Below are positions 1 to 7,542 of a stretch of 46,236 bases of DNA, piece after piece. Both the position numbers and the translations under genes were made by a program. Location: NCBI RefSeq assembly GCF_003112695.1, contig NZ_BFBP01000004.1, positions 110,210-156,445 on the forward strand, in the 5' to 3' direction. The stretch's first letter is position 1. Each line of letters begins with the position of its first letter. Under the pieces are notes generated by a model, which worked only from the letters and a program-made list of their open reading frames with translations, made no database searches and had not been told where the DNA came from. The DNA is from Azospira sp. I13 (GTDB lineage Bacteria; Pseudomonadota; Gammaproteobacteria; Burkholderiales; Rhodocyclaceae).

Positions 1-80
1 AATGTGTAGTTTAGTCACGGGAAGAAAATGATAATTTAATACCGAGAACACAACTTTCTACGTACGGAACCCCAAAAGCC

Positions 81-1169
81 ATGCCAGAAAAGAGATTTCA
101 GGTCTTCGTTAGTAGCACTTTCCGAGATCTTGAGGATGAACGGCAGGAAGTGATGCATGCATTGCTAGAGTTGGATTGCATGCCAGCGGGCATGGAGTTG
201 TTTCCTGCAGCGAACGAGTCTCAGTGGAATTTGATCAAACGCGTTATTGACGACTGTGACTATTACATTCTCATCTTGGGCGGGCGATATGGCTCAATCG
301 GACCTGAAGGCTTTAGCTATACGGAGATGGAGTATCGATATGCGCTAGATACTGGTAAGCCCATCATCTCTTTCCTACACCGTAATCCTGGCCAAATCGT
401 GGCAGACAAGAGTGAACAGTCGCAGGAGGGAAGGGAGAGGCTTGCTGCGTTTCGAGCTCTTGTTGAACAACGCCTCTGCAAGCATTGGGAGTCAGCTGCA
501 GACCTCGGGTCAGTTGTTAGCCGTAGTCTGATTCAGTTGATTAAATCAGCGCCCGGGATTGGATGGGTTCGGGCTAATGAGCTACCTGACAAAGATGCAA
601 TGTCAGAATTATTGCGACTTCGGCGTCAAGTCGATGAACTTCAGGTTGAGCTTGCAAAGAGCCGTATTACAGCCCCAAAGGGCGCAGAAAATCTTTCTCA
701 AGGCACTGACTCCCACGAGTTGAACTGCCTTGTTACTACTCGACAACCTAGTCATTCTGGTTACGGCGATAAAGATTGGAGCTATTCCCAAGATTTGACG
801 TGGAACGATATTTTTTCGTCAGTTGCACCATTGATGATTCATGAAGCACCCGAGGCTCAATTGAAAAAAGCATTAGATTCATTGGTGCAGGAAAAGCTCG
901 GGCCTGTGGTTGCAAACGAACGGGAATTTGTAGGACGTAAAATCATCCGAATTACGCTAGATGATCAAGACTTCCAGACGGTAAAAATTCAACTTCGTGC
1001 TCTGGGTCTGATGGCGAAAAGTGAAAAAGCCCGTAGCGTAAAAGATTCAGGTACCTATTGGACTCTTACCCCCTATGGCGACGAAGTGATGACTAGGCTG
1101 CGTGCTATACGAAAGGCTCCTCCCTCACCGCACAATCCACTTGAGGGTGTAGGAGCAAATGTGAACTAA
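81..1169 (+). CDS. DUF4062 domain protein
   Basis: 362 aa. The N-terminus reads as a DUF4062 domain: a FQVFVSSTFRDLEDER opening, then a hydrophobic YYILILGGRYGS strand and a YTEMEYRYA helix at about residues 5-105. This family has a TIR/nucleoside-deoxyribosyltransferase-like fold and often occurs in STAND-type or defence-associated proteins. Residues about 190-215 look like a short coiled coil. The C-terminal ~110 residues (LTWNDIFSSVAPLMI onward, with TYWTLTPYGDEVMTRL near the end) resemble a winged-helix-like tail, with no family I can name. The start is fixed by the FVSST motif lying just after it; the upstream SD is weak. Base composition is close to 50% GC by eye, far below its neighbours, and codon use differs accordingly, which suggests horizontal acquisition. 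Function is unknown; a sensor or effector role is inference only. Confidence 0.85.
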   Translation: MPEKRFQVFVSSTFRDLEDERQEVMHALLELDCMPAGMELFPAANESQWNLIKRVIDDCDYYILILGGRYGSIGPEGFSYTEMEYRYALDTGKPIISFLHRNPGQIVADKSEQSQEGRERLAAFRALVEQRLCKHWESAADLGSVVSRSLIQLIKSAPGIGWVRANELPDKDAMSELLRLRRQVDELQVELAKSRITAPKGAENLSQGTDSHELNCLVTTRQPSHSGYGDKDWSYSQDLTWNDIFSSVAPLMIHEAPEAQLKKALDSLVQEKLGPVVANEREFVGRKIIRITLDDQDFQTVKIQLRALGLMAKSEKARSVKDSGTYWTLTPYGDEVMTRLRAIRKAPPSPHNPLEGVGANVN

Positions 1170-1194
1170 TAATTTTCAGGGGGGCATAGGGCTC

Positions 1195-1470
1195 GTTTTT
1201 GGTACTTTTTGTGTTAGACATTTTGCAAAATGGAGTGAAGGTGCCCCTTCGCCCTGTGCGGCGCCGAGCAACGGAGCTTCTGGCGGGAAAAGGGCGAGCA
1301 CTGTTTGAGGCCGTAGGCCGAGTTGCGCAGCCCCCGCCGGAAGCGAGTAGCGCAGGGAACCCCGCGGAACGCGGGGCGCCAAACCGGGCTCGCGTTTTCT
1401 TTGGTTACTTATCTTTTGGCGATACAAAAGAAAGTAACCCGCGCGTCAGGCGCGGAACCCGGCGGTAAAA
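1195..1470. repeat. Intergenic dispersed-repeat-like block with long inverted repeat
   Basis: No convincing gene lies between 1170 and 1536. The block carries an inverted repeat at 1403-1439 (GGTTACTTATCTTTTG against CAAAAGAAAGTAACC, one bulge, 6-nt loop) and short GC palindromes such as CCCCGCGG/CCGCGGGG-type arms before it. The sequence, with its open frames on both strands, closely resembles an intergenic repeat I remember as common in beta- and gammaproteobacterial genomes, where it is often mis-annotated as small hypothetical proteins. The recollection cannot be verified here; the hairpin is directly visible. Confidence 0.55.
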
Positions 1471-1471
1471 C

Positions 1472-1502
1472 TAAAAATCACGCCCGAGGGAAAATCACCC
1501 TC
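1472..1502 (-). terminator. Possible weak terminator of dctBD
   Basis: On the minus strand, 35 nt after the dctD stop, GAGGG and CCCTC flank a 7-nt loop (1486-1502), with a short T-rich stretch (ATTTTTAGTTTT) about 8 nt later. The stem is only 5 bp and the T-run is displaced, so this is a weak candidate. Confidence 0.3.
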
Positions 1503-1536
1503 AAAGCCCCAACCCAATACAGCCCAGGGCTAAAAC

Positions 1537-2880
1537 CTACCCCTGTTCCCCCAACCGATACTTCCGAATCTTGTCATGCAAAGTCGTCTTGGCCACCCCC
1601 AGCGCCTCCGCAGTCCGCGCCAGACTTGCCCCATTGCGGGCTAACGCATCCGCAATCAACGCCCGCTCAAACGCCTCCACCGTCTCCGCCAACGGCCGCG
1701 GCCCGGACGGCGCGGCCACGGCGAACGGTGCCACCCCCGCCTCAATCCCCAACACGCAACGATCCGCTACGTTGCGCAATTCCCGCACATTCCCAGGCCA
1801 GTCATAGGCCATCAGCGGCCCCATGCGGGCCGGGTCGGCCGCGGGCACCGGCCGCTCGTGGCGGGCGGCGGCCTGCAGCAGGAAGTGTTCGAAGAGCAGC
1901 GGAATGTCCTCCCGCCGCTCCCGCAGGGGCGGCAGGGGCAGGGTGGCGACGTTCAGCCGGTAATAGAGGTCGGCGCGGAAGCGGCCCTGGTCGGAGAGTT
2001 CCTTCAAATCCGCCTTGGTGGCGGCGATCACCCGGCAATCCACGGGAATGGGCGTGTTGGAGCCCAGGCGCTCCAGGCTGCGTTCCTGCAACACCCGCAG
2101 CAGCTTGATCTGCATGGCGATGGGCATGGACTCGATTTCGTCCAGGAACAGGGTGCCGCCGCTGGCGTACTCGATCTTGCCGATGCGCTTTTTGGCGGCG
2201 CCAGTGTAGGCGCCGGCCTCGTGGCCGAAAATTTCGCTCTCGAAGAGGGTTTCTGGCAGGCCGCCGCAGTTGATGGCGACGAAGTTGCCGTTGCGCCTCG
2301 GCCCTGCCTCGTGCAGGCAGCGGGCCACCAGTTCTTTGCCGGTGCCGGTTTCGCCGTGGATGAGGATGTCGGCGGCGCTGTTGCCTAAGTCGGCCACCAG
2401 CTGGCGCACCTTGACCATGGCCGGGGAGCGTCCGATGAGGCGGGCTTCCAGCTGGTCCCGGCTTTCCAGGCGGGCCCTGAGTTGCCGTACCTCCAGGGTC
2501 AGGCGGCGCTTGTCCAGGGCGCGGCGCACCACTTCCACCAGGTAGTCGGGGGAGAAGGGCTTTTCGATGAAGTCGTGGGCGCCGCCCTTCATGGCCTGCA
2601 CCGCCAGGGAAACGTCGCCGTGGCCGGTGATGAGCACCACCGGCAGATCCGGGTCGATGGCCTGCAGTTCCGCCAGCAGGGCCATGCCGTCCATGCCCGG
2701 CAGGCGGATGTCGCTGACGACGATGCCGGGAAAGTCACGGCTCAAGCGGCGGCGGGCCTTCTCGGCGCTATCGACGCTGCTCACCGCAATGTCTTCCAGT
2801 TGCAGGGCCTGTTCGCAGCCCAGGCGCACGTCCGGGTCGTCTTCCACCAGCAGCACTTGTAGGGAGTCTTGTTGGCTCAT
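1537..2880 (-). CDS. dctD: C4-dicarboxylate sigma-54 response regulator DctD
   Basis: 447 aa in the usual three-domain order of NtrC-type activators. The receiver domain (about 7-120) has the acidic pair E13/D14, phosphoacceptor D57 in SDIRLPGMDG and K107 in IEKPF. The AAA+ domain (about 148-375) has Walker A GETGTGKE (176-183), the sigma-54-contacting loop GAYTGA (223-228, the Tyr variant of GAFTGA) and Walker B GGTLFLDE (241-248). A Fis-type HTH lies at about 405-442. The KKRIGKIEYASGGTLFLDEIES stretch is characteristic of DctD. The open frame continues upstream to 3237, but the ATG at 2880 is chosen because the receiver domain starts there and it overlaps the dctB stop by 4 nt (ATGA), a sign of translational coupling. 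It probably activates the aspA-dctA promoter in this window. Confidence 0.93.
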   Translation of the reverse strand: MSQQDSLQVLLVEDDPDVRLGCEQALQLEDIAVSSVDSAEKARRRLSRDFPGIVVSDIRLPGMDGMALLAELQAIDPDLPVVLITGHGDVSLAVQAMKGGAHDFIEKPFSPDYLVEVVRRALDKRRLTLEVRQLRARLESRDQLEARLIGRSPAMVKVRQLVADLGNSAADILIHGETGTGKELVARCLHEAGPRRNGNFVAINCGGLPETLFESEIFGHEAGAYTGAAKKRIGKIEYASGGTLFLDEIESMPIAMQIKLLRVLQERSLERLGSNTPIPVDCRVIAATKADLKELSDQGRFRADLYYRLNVATLPLPPLRERREDIPLLFEHFLLQAAARHERPVPAADPARMGPLMAYDWPGNVRELRNVADRCVLGIEAGVAPFAVAAPSGPRPLAETVEAFERALIADALARNGASLARTAEALGVAKTTLHDKIRKYRLGEQG

Positions 2881-4760
2881 GAGGGGGTTCCAGGGGCGGC
2901 GGCGGGAGCAGCCGGCAGGTCCAGGGTGAATACGGCGCCGCCGTCGGGGTGGTTGTCCCCGCTCAGTGTGCCGTTGGAATCGGCGACGATGCCGGCGGAA
3001 ATGGCCAGGCCCAGGCCCAGGCCGCTGCCGGCTTCCTTGGTGGTGAAGAAGGGCTCGAAGAGGTGGGCCCGGGCTTCTTCGTCCAGGCCCGGCCCCCGGT
3101 CCCGCACCTGGATGACAAGCCGCTCCCCGGCGCGCCGGGCGCTGATGTCGAGGGCGGGGTCGGCGCAGTCGGCCATGGCGTCGAGGGCATTGGCGGCCAG
3201 GTTCACCAGCACCTGCTCCAGCCGGTTGGGGTCGCACCAGGCTTGCAATTCCTCCTCCGGCAGGTCGATACAGGCCACCACGCCGGCTTTCTTGAGGCGC
3301 TGCTCGAGCAGGAAGAGGGCGTTTTCCACGGCCCGGCGCAGGGGCACGGCCTGGGGCTGGCCGGTGGATTTGCGGGCGAAGGATTTCAGCTGGCCGGTAA
3401 GGCGGCCCATGCGGTCCACCAGTTCGCCGATGCGCTCCAGGTTGCTGCCGGCGGTTTCCTGGTCGCCCCGGGCGAGGAACTTGCGGGCATTGCCGGAGAG
3501 GGTGCGCAGGGCCGCCAGGGGCTGGTTCAGCTCGTGGGCCAGGCCGGCGGAGAGCTGGCCGATCACCGCCAGCTTACCGGCCTGCACCAGTTCATCCTGG
3601 GCCGATCTCAAGGTGCGTTCGGCCCGGGTGCGCTCTGCCACTTCTTCCTGCAGGCGGGCGTTGGCGGCGGAGAGATCGGCGGTGCGCTCCTCCACCTTGC
3701 GCTCCAGCTCGTCGTGGGCCTTTTGCAGGGCTTCCCGGGCGGCCAGGCGGTCTTTCACGTGGCGCCGCCGCTCGTTGAACATGAGGGCGACGATGCACAG
3801 GAAAGCCGCGCCGATGCCGGCCAGGGCGGCCCGGTTGGCGGCAATCTCTCGCACCTGCTCCTGGTGGGAAAAGACGGTGATGCTCCAGGGCGTGCCCGGC
3901 AGGGGCTGGGACTGGGCGAGGAAGATGCCGGCCACGGGGAACATCGACACCATCTCCGGCCCGGCCTTGGGCAGGCGCACCAGGCGGGCACCGTGGTCGA
4001 GCTGGGCCAGTTCAGCCACTCCCAGGGGGTTGAGGGCGCGGCGGTTGTATTGCTGGGTCTGGTCGAAGGCCCGCCGGGTTTCGTCGTCCAGGGGCTTCAG
4101 GGTAGTGAATTTCCAGTCCGGCACCGAGGCCAGGATGACCACGCCGTTCTCGTCCGCCACCAGGGCCGGGGCTTCCACCGTGGCCCAGGTCTTCTCCAGC
4201 TGCTGCAGGCCCACCTTGAGCACCGCCACCCCCACCGTGCCCTGTCCGTTGGTCAGGGCCGAGGCTAGGTAGTAGCCCGGCTCGCCCCGGGTGGTGCCGA
4301 TGCCGAAAAAGCGGCCGCTGCCCGTATCCAGGGCCTGGCGGAAATAGGGGCGGAAGGAGAGGTCTTCGCCGAGAAAGCTGTCGGGCCGCCGCCAGTTGCT
4401 GGTGGCCATGACCTGGCCCTTGGCGTTGAGCACGTAGATGGAGAGGGTGCCGGCCCGTTCGTTGAGCTGCTCCAGGTAGAGATTCACCTCCTCGGTCTGG
4501 GCCGGCGTCGGGCGGGGCGTTGCCAGCAGGTGCAGCACATCCTTCTCCAGGCCCAGGGTGGTGGGGAAGTAGGCGTACTTGTCGATTTCCCGCTCCAGGC
4601 TGGTGGCGTAGAGATCCAGCCGGTGGCGCCCGGTGGCCTGGAGATCGGCCAGACCCATGGCCAGGCTGAGGCGGAAGGCAAGCAGGCTGGTGCCGCCCAC
4701 CAGGGCGGCAAGGCCCAGGATGAGCAGGAGGAGGCGGGTGAGGCGCGGGCTGGGGGGCAT
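2877..4760 (-). CDS. dctB: C4-dicarboxylate sensor histidine kinase DctB
   Basis: 627 aa membrane sensor kinase. TM1 is at about 8-30, a periplasmic double-Cache/PDC-like sensor at about 40-300 and TM2 at about 311-328. A long coiled coil (340-395) follows, with the heptad-rich ELERKVEERTADLSAAN stretch. The HisKA domain has phosphoacceptor H409 in LSAGLAHELNQPLAAL. The HATPase domain has the N box (VLVNLAANALDAM, about 517-529), a G1 motif near 554 and G2 (GSGLGLGLAIS, 578-588). DctB senses succinate, fumarate or malate in the periplasm and phosphorylates DctD. It is coupled to dctD by a 4-nt overlap. A CGGATTTCCG palindrome and a CATAAT hexamer lie 25-50 nt upstream of the start. Confidence 0.93.
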   Translation of the reverse strand: MPPSPRLTRLLLLILGLAALVGGTSLLAFRLSLAMGLADLQATGRHRLDLYATSLEREIDKYAYFPTTLGLEKDVLHLLATPRPTPAQTEEVNLYLEQLNERAGTLSIYVLNAKGQVMATSNWRRPDSFLGEDLSFRPYFRQALDTGSGRFFGIGTTRGEPGYYLASALTNGQGTVGVAVLKVGLQQLEKTWATVEAPALVADENGVVILASVPDWKFTTLKPLDDETRRAFDQTQQYNRRALNPLGVAELAQLDHGARLVRLPKAGPEMVSMFPVAGIFLAQSQPLPGTPWSITVFSHQEQVREIAANRAALAGIGAAFLCIVALMFNERRRHVKDRLAAREALQKAHDELERKVEERTADLSAANARLQEEVAERTRAERTLRSAQDELVQAGKLAVIGQLSAGLAHELNQPLAALRTLSGNARKFLARGDQETAGSNLERIGELVDRMGRLTGQLKSFARKSTGQPQAVPLRRAVENALFLLEQRLKKAGVVACIDLPEEELQAWCDPNRLEQVLVNLAANALDAMADCADPALDISARRAGERLVIQVRDRGPGLDEEARAHLFEPFFTTKEAGSGLGLGLAISAGIVADSNGTLSGDNHPDGGAVFTLDLPAAPAAAPGTPS

Positions 4761-4787
4761 GGGCGTATCGGCGTGTCAGGGGCCGCG

Positions 4788-4801
4788 TTCGGATTTCCGG
4801 A
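4788..4801. promoter_or_regulatory. Palindrome upstream of dctB, possible DctD site
   Basis: The core CGGATTTCCG (4790-4799) is the exact reverse complement of the core of a palindrome upstream of aspA (9107-9116). It lies about 30 nt before the dctB start, in the tauE-dctB gap. The position suggests feedback on dctBD, but no sigma-54 promoter is evident beside it. Confidence 0.35.
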
Positions 4802-4879
4802 TTATGCCGGGCTGGCAGGGCGCGTGGGGGGCTGGCGGAGTGGTGGCCGGGGTCGGGATGAGGCCGCGCCGGCAGCCGT

Positions 4880-5665
4880 TCAGGAAGCTGACCAGGCGGA
4901 AAGCCAGGGCGCGACCATGTCCCAGCCCAGCTTGACGATCAGCACGGCGACGATGATGAGAAAAGCCTGGCGCACGAAGCCGGCGCCCCGCTTCAGGGCC
5001 AGCCAAGTGCCCACCTGAGCGCCGGCCAGGTTGCAGGCGGCCATGAGCAGGCCGACGGTCCACAGGATGGGGCCGTGGCTGGCGAAGAAGGCAATGGCGG
5101 AAATGTTGGTGGCAGTGTTGATGACCTTGGCGCTGGCCGAGGCCTTGAGGAAGTCCATGCCGAAGAAGCGGACGAAGCCGAAGATCAGGAAGCTGCCGGT
5201 GCCGGGGCCGAAGAAGCCGTCGTAGAAGCCGATGGCCAGGCCCAGCAGCAGGCCGCGCCAGCGGTCGGCCCGGGTCAGCTCTCGCGTGGCGCTGTGGCCC
5301 AGGTCCTTGCGGCGGAAGGTGTAGATGGCCACGGCCAGCATGAGGATCAGCACCAGGGGGCGCATGGCCTCCCGGGGCAGCCAGGCCACCACGGCGGCGC
5401 CCAGCCAGGCGCCGAGCAGGGCGGCCAGGGTGGCGGGCAGGACCACGGCCCAGGGAATCGAAACGGAACGGGCATAGCGCCACAGGGAGGCGCCGGTGCC
5501 GGCGATGGACGACACCTTGTTGGTGCCGAACAGGGTGGGAATGGCGGTCTGGGGAAACTGGGAGAGCAGCACGGGCACCTGGATCAATCCGCCGCCACCC
5601 ACCACGGCATCTACCATGCCGGCGAAAAAGGCAGCGGGAGCGAGAAGGAACCAGTTGAAATCCAT
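4880..5665 (-). CDS. TSUP (TauE/SafE) family membrane transporter
   Basis: 261 aa polytopic protein with about eight hydrophobic helices. It carries the hallmark N-terminal motif of the TauE/SafE/TSUP family: AAFFAGMVDAVVGGGGLIQVP, then LFGTNKVSSIAGT, and a repeat in the second half (GFYDGFFGPGTGSFLIF, KVINTATNISAIA). These proteins export sulfite, sulfoacetate or other small organosulfur or organic anions across the inner membrane; the substrate cannot be read from sequence. It lies on the same strand between glpM and dctB with gaps of 102 and 119 nt, so it may or may not belong to the dicarboxylate operon. Confidence 0.88.
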   Translation of the reverse strand: MDFNWFLLAPAAFFAGMVDAVVGGGGLIQVPVLLSQFPQTAIPTLFGTNKVSSIAGTGASLWRYARSVSIPWAVVLPATLAALLGAWLGAAVVAWLPREAMRPLVLILMLAVAIYTFRRKDLGHSATRELTRADRWRGLLLGLAIGFYDGFFGPGTGSFLIFGFVRFFGMDFLKASASAKVINTATNISAIAFFASHGPILWTVGLLMAACNLAGAQVGTWLALKRGAGFVRQAFLIIVAVLIVKLGWDMVAPWLSAWSAS

Positions 5666-5767
5666 GTCGGGGCTCGAAAAAAGTGCCCGGCATTGTATGC
5701 CGGGCCAAAGCGGAGGGATAAGACAACGGTGGGGCGGGCAGCCCGTGACGGCAGCTGCCTGCCCGGT

Positions 5768-6118
5768 TCAGTGAGCGGCTGGAAACAGCCGGGTCCAGGC
5801 CAGGAGCAGCACGCCGGCAGCGCCCAGCCAGGCCACCGTGGCACTGGCCAGGGTGACGGTGAGACTGCAGCGCAGGCTCAGCCAATAGACCATCAACAGG
5901 TAAATGCCGTAGGGCGCCAGGGACCACAGCCCGAAGAGGGCCGTGGTGCGCAGCTCCGCCATGCCCCGCTCGCCGCCGACAATGGCATGGGCGATCAGGG
6001 CGAAGGTGGGAAAGAGCGGCACCAGGCCGGCGATGAAGAAGCTCTTGCTACGAGACAGCAGGGCAATGAGCAGGACGGCCAAGGCCCCCAGCAGGCTCTT
6101 GAGGAACAGGGCGAACAT
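5768..6118 (-). CDS. glpM: GlpM-like small membrane protein
   Basis: 116 aa with four predicted hydrophobic helices and almost no soluble part. The segment IAGLVPLFPTFALIAHAIVG matches the GlpM family, first described near glycerol-metabolism genes in Pseudomonas and linked there to alginate production. The biochemical role of the family is not established. It starts 30 nt after the dctA stop, so it is probably co-transcribed with aspA-dctA. Nothing else here concerns glycerol, so the name reflects family membership only. Confidence 0.75.
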   Translation of the reverse strand: MFALFLKSLLGALAVLLIALLSRSKSFFIAGLVPLFPTFALIAHAIVGGERGMAELRTTALFGLWSLAPYGIYLLMVYWLSLRCSLTVTLASATVAWLGAAGVLLLAWTRLFPAAH

Positions 6119-6148
6119 GGGGGCGCCGGCCGTCTTGCTGGCGTTGGC

Positions 6149-7459
6149 TCAGGCCGCGGCCTTGGCCACCAGGGGCTCGTCTTCCGGCACCGGCAGGGAT
6201 TCCTCGGCCTCGGCCAGCTCCTCGCTCACCGGGTCGATGGCGCCTTCCCACTTGGCCACCACGGCAGTGGCGATGGAATTGCCCAGCACGTTGGTGACGG
6301 TGCGGCCCATGTCGAGGAAGTGGTCGATGCCCAGCACCAGCAGCAGGCCGGCTTCCGGCAGGTTGAACATGGGCAGCACGGCGGCCACCACCACCAGGGA
6401 GGCCCGGGGCACGCCGGCGATCCCCTTGGAGGAGACCATCAGCACCAGCAGCATGGTGATCTGGGCGGTCAGGCTCATGGGGATGTCGTAGGCCTGGGCG
6501 ATGAACAGGGCCAGGAAGGTGGTGTACATCATGGAGCCGTCCAGGTTGAAGGAATAACCCAGGGGCAGGACGAAGCCGGTGACGCGGGTCTTGATGCCGA
6601 ACTTCTCCAGCTGCTCCATCAGCTTGGGGTACACGGACTCGCTGGAAGCGGTGGAGAAGCCCACCAGCAGCGGGCCGCGCACCAGCTTGATGAGGCGGAA
6701 GACATCCTTGCCGAGCACGATGAAGCCGGCCAGGATCAGGAGGGCCCACAGGGCGGCCAGGGCGATGTAGAAGCTGCCCATGAACTTGCCGAAAACCAGC
6801 AACATGCCCAGGCCGTTGGTGGTGATGGCACCGGCGACGGCGCCGAAGACGCCGAAGGGGGCGAAGCGCATGACGTAGTCGGTGACCTTCAGCATGACGT
6901 GCACCACTTCGTCCATGGTATTCACCAGGGAGCGGGCGGTCTGGTTGTGCAGGTGGCCCAGGGCCAGGCCGAAGAACAGGGCGAAGACCAGAATCTGCAG
7001 CACTTCATTGCCGGCCATGGCTTCCATGATGCTCTTGGGGAAGACGTGGGTGATGAAGTCCTTCAGGTTGAGGGCCCCAGTCTTCAGGTTGAGGCCGGCG
7101 GCGGACTCGGGCAGGGGCACGCTCAAGGCGTGGCCGGGCTGCAGCACATTGGCGAAGAGCAGGCCGATGAGCAGGGAACAGAAAGAGGCGCAGATGAACC
7201 AGCCCAGGGCGCGGCCGCCGACGCGGCCCACGGCCTTGGCGTCGCCCATGTTGGCCAGGCCCGCCACCAGGGTGGCGAAGATGAGGGGGGCGATGATCAT
7301 CTTGATCAGGCGCAGGAAGATGTCGGTGAGGATGCTGAAGTAACCGGCGATTTCCTTGGCGGTGGCGGCATCCGGGGCCAGGGCGTGGCAGGCATAGCCG
7401 ACGCCGACCCCGGCCAGCATGGCCAGGACGATCCAGGTGGTGAGCTTGTTCATTTTCAT
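6149..7459 (-). CDS. dctA: C4-dicarboxylate:cation symporter DctA
   Basis: 436 aa member of the dicarboxylate/amino acid:cation symporter (DAACS, SLC1-like) family. Diagnostic segments are RLIKMIIAPLIFATLV in the N-terminal half, the serine-rich STASSESVYP of hairpin HP1, GYSFNLDGSMMY in TM7, SSKGIAGVPRAS in HP2, and DMGRTVTNVLGNSIAT in TM8. It imports succinate, fumarate, malate and possibly aspartate with Na+ or H+. A GGAG Shine-Dalgarno lies 8 nt before the ATG; a second in-frame ATG two codons later is possible. It follows aspA by 83 nt and the dctBD genes lie downstream, supporting the dicarboxylate assignment over a glutamate transporter. The C-terminal tail is acidic and poorly conserved. 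Confidence 0.9.
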   Translation of the reverse strand: MKMNKLTTWIVLAMLAGVGVGYACHALAPDAATAKEIAGYFSILTDIFLRLIKMIIAPLIFATLVAGLANMGDAKAVGRVGGRALGWFICASFCSLLIGLLFANVLQPGHALSVPLPESAAGLNLKTGALNLKDFITHVFPKSIMEAMAGNEVLQILVFALFFGLALGHLHNQTARSLVNTMDEVVHVMLKVTDYVMRFAPFGVFGAVAGAITTNGLGMLLVFGKFMGSFYIALAALWALLILAGFIVLGKDVFRLIKLVRGPLLVGFSTASSESVYPKLMEQLEKFGIKTRVTGFVLPLGYSFNLDGSMMYTTFLALFIAQAYDIPMSLTAQITMLLVLMVSSKGIAGVPRASLVVVAAVLPMFNLPEAGLLLVLGIDHFLDMGRTVTNVLGNSIATAVVAKWEGAIDPVSEELAEAEESLPVPEDEPLVAKAAA

Positions 7460-7542
7460 GGTGAGGCTCCGTTGCCGCGGGGGCGGCGGTCAAAGAGTGA
7501 AAAGCAGGTAAAAGCGGAAGGCAGTCGGTGGCCGGTGCGGGC

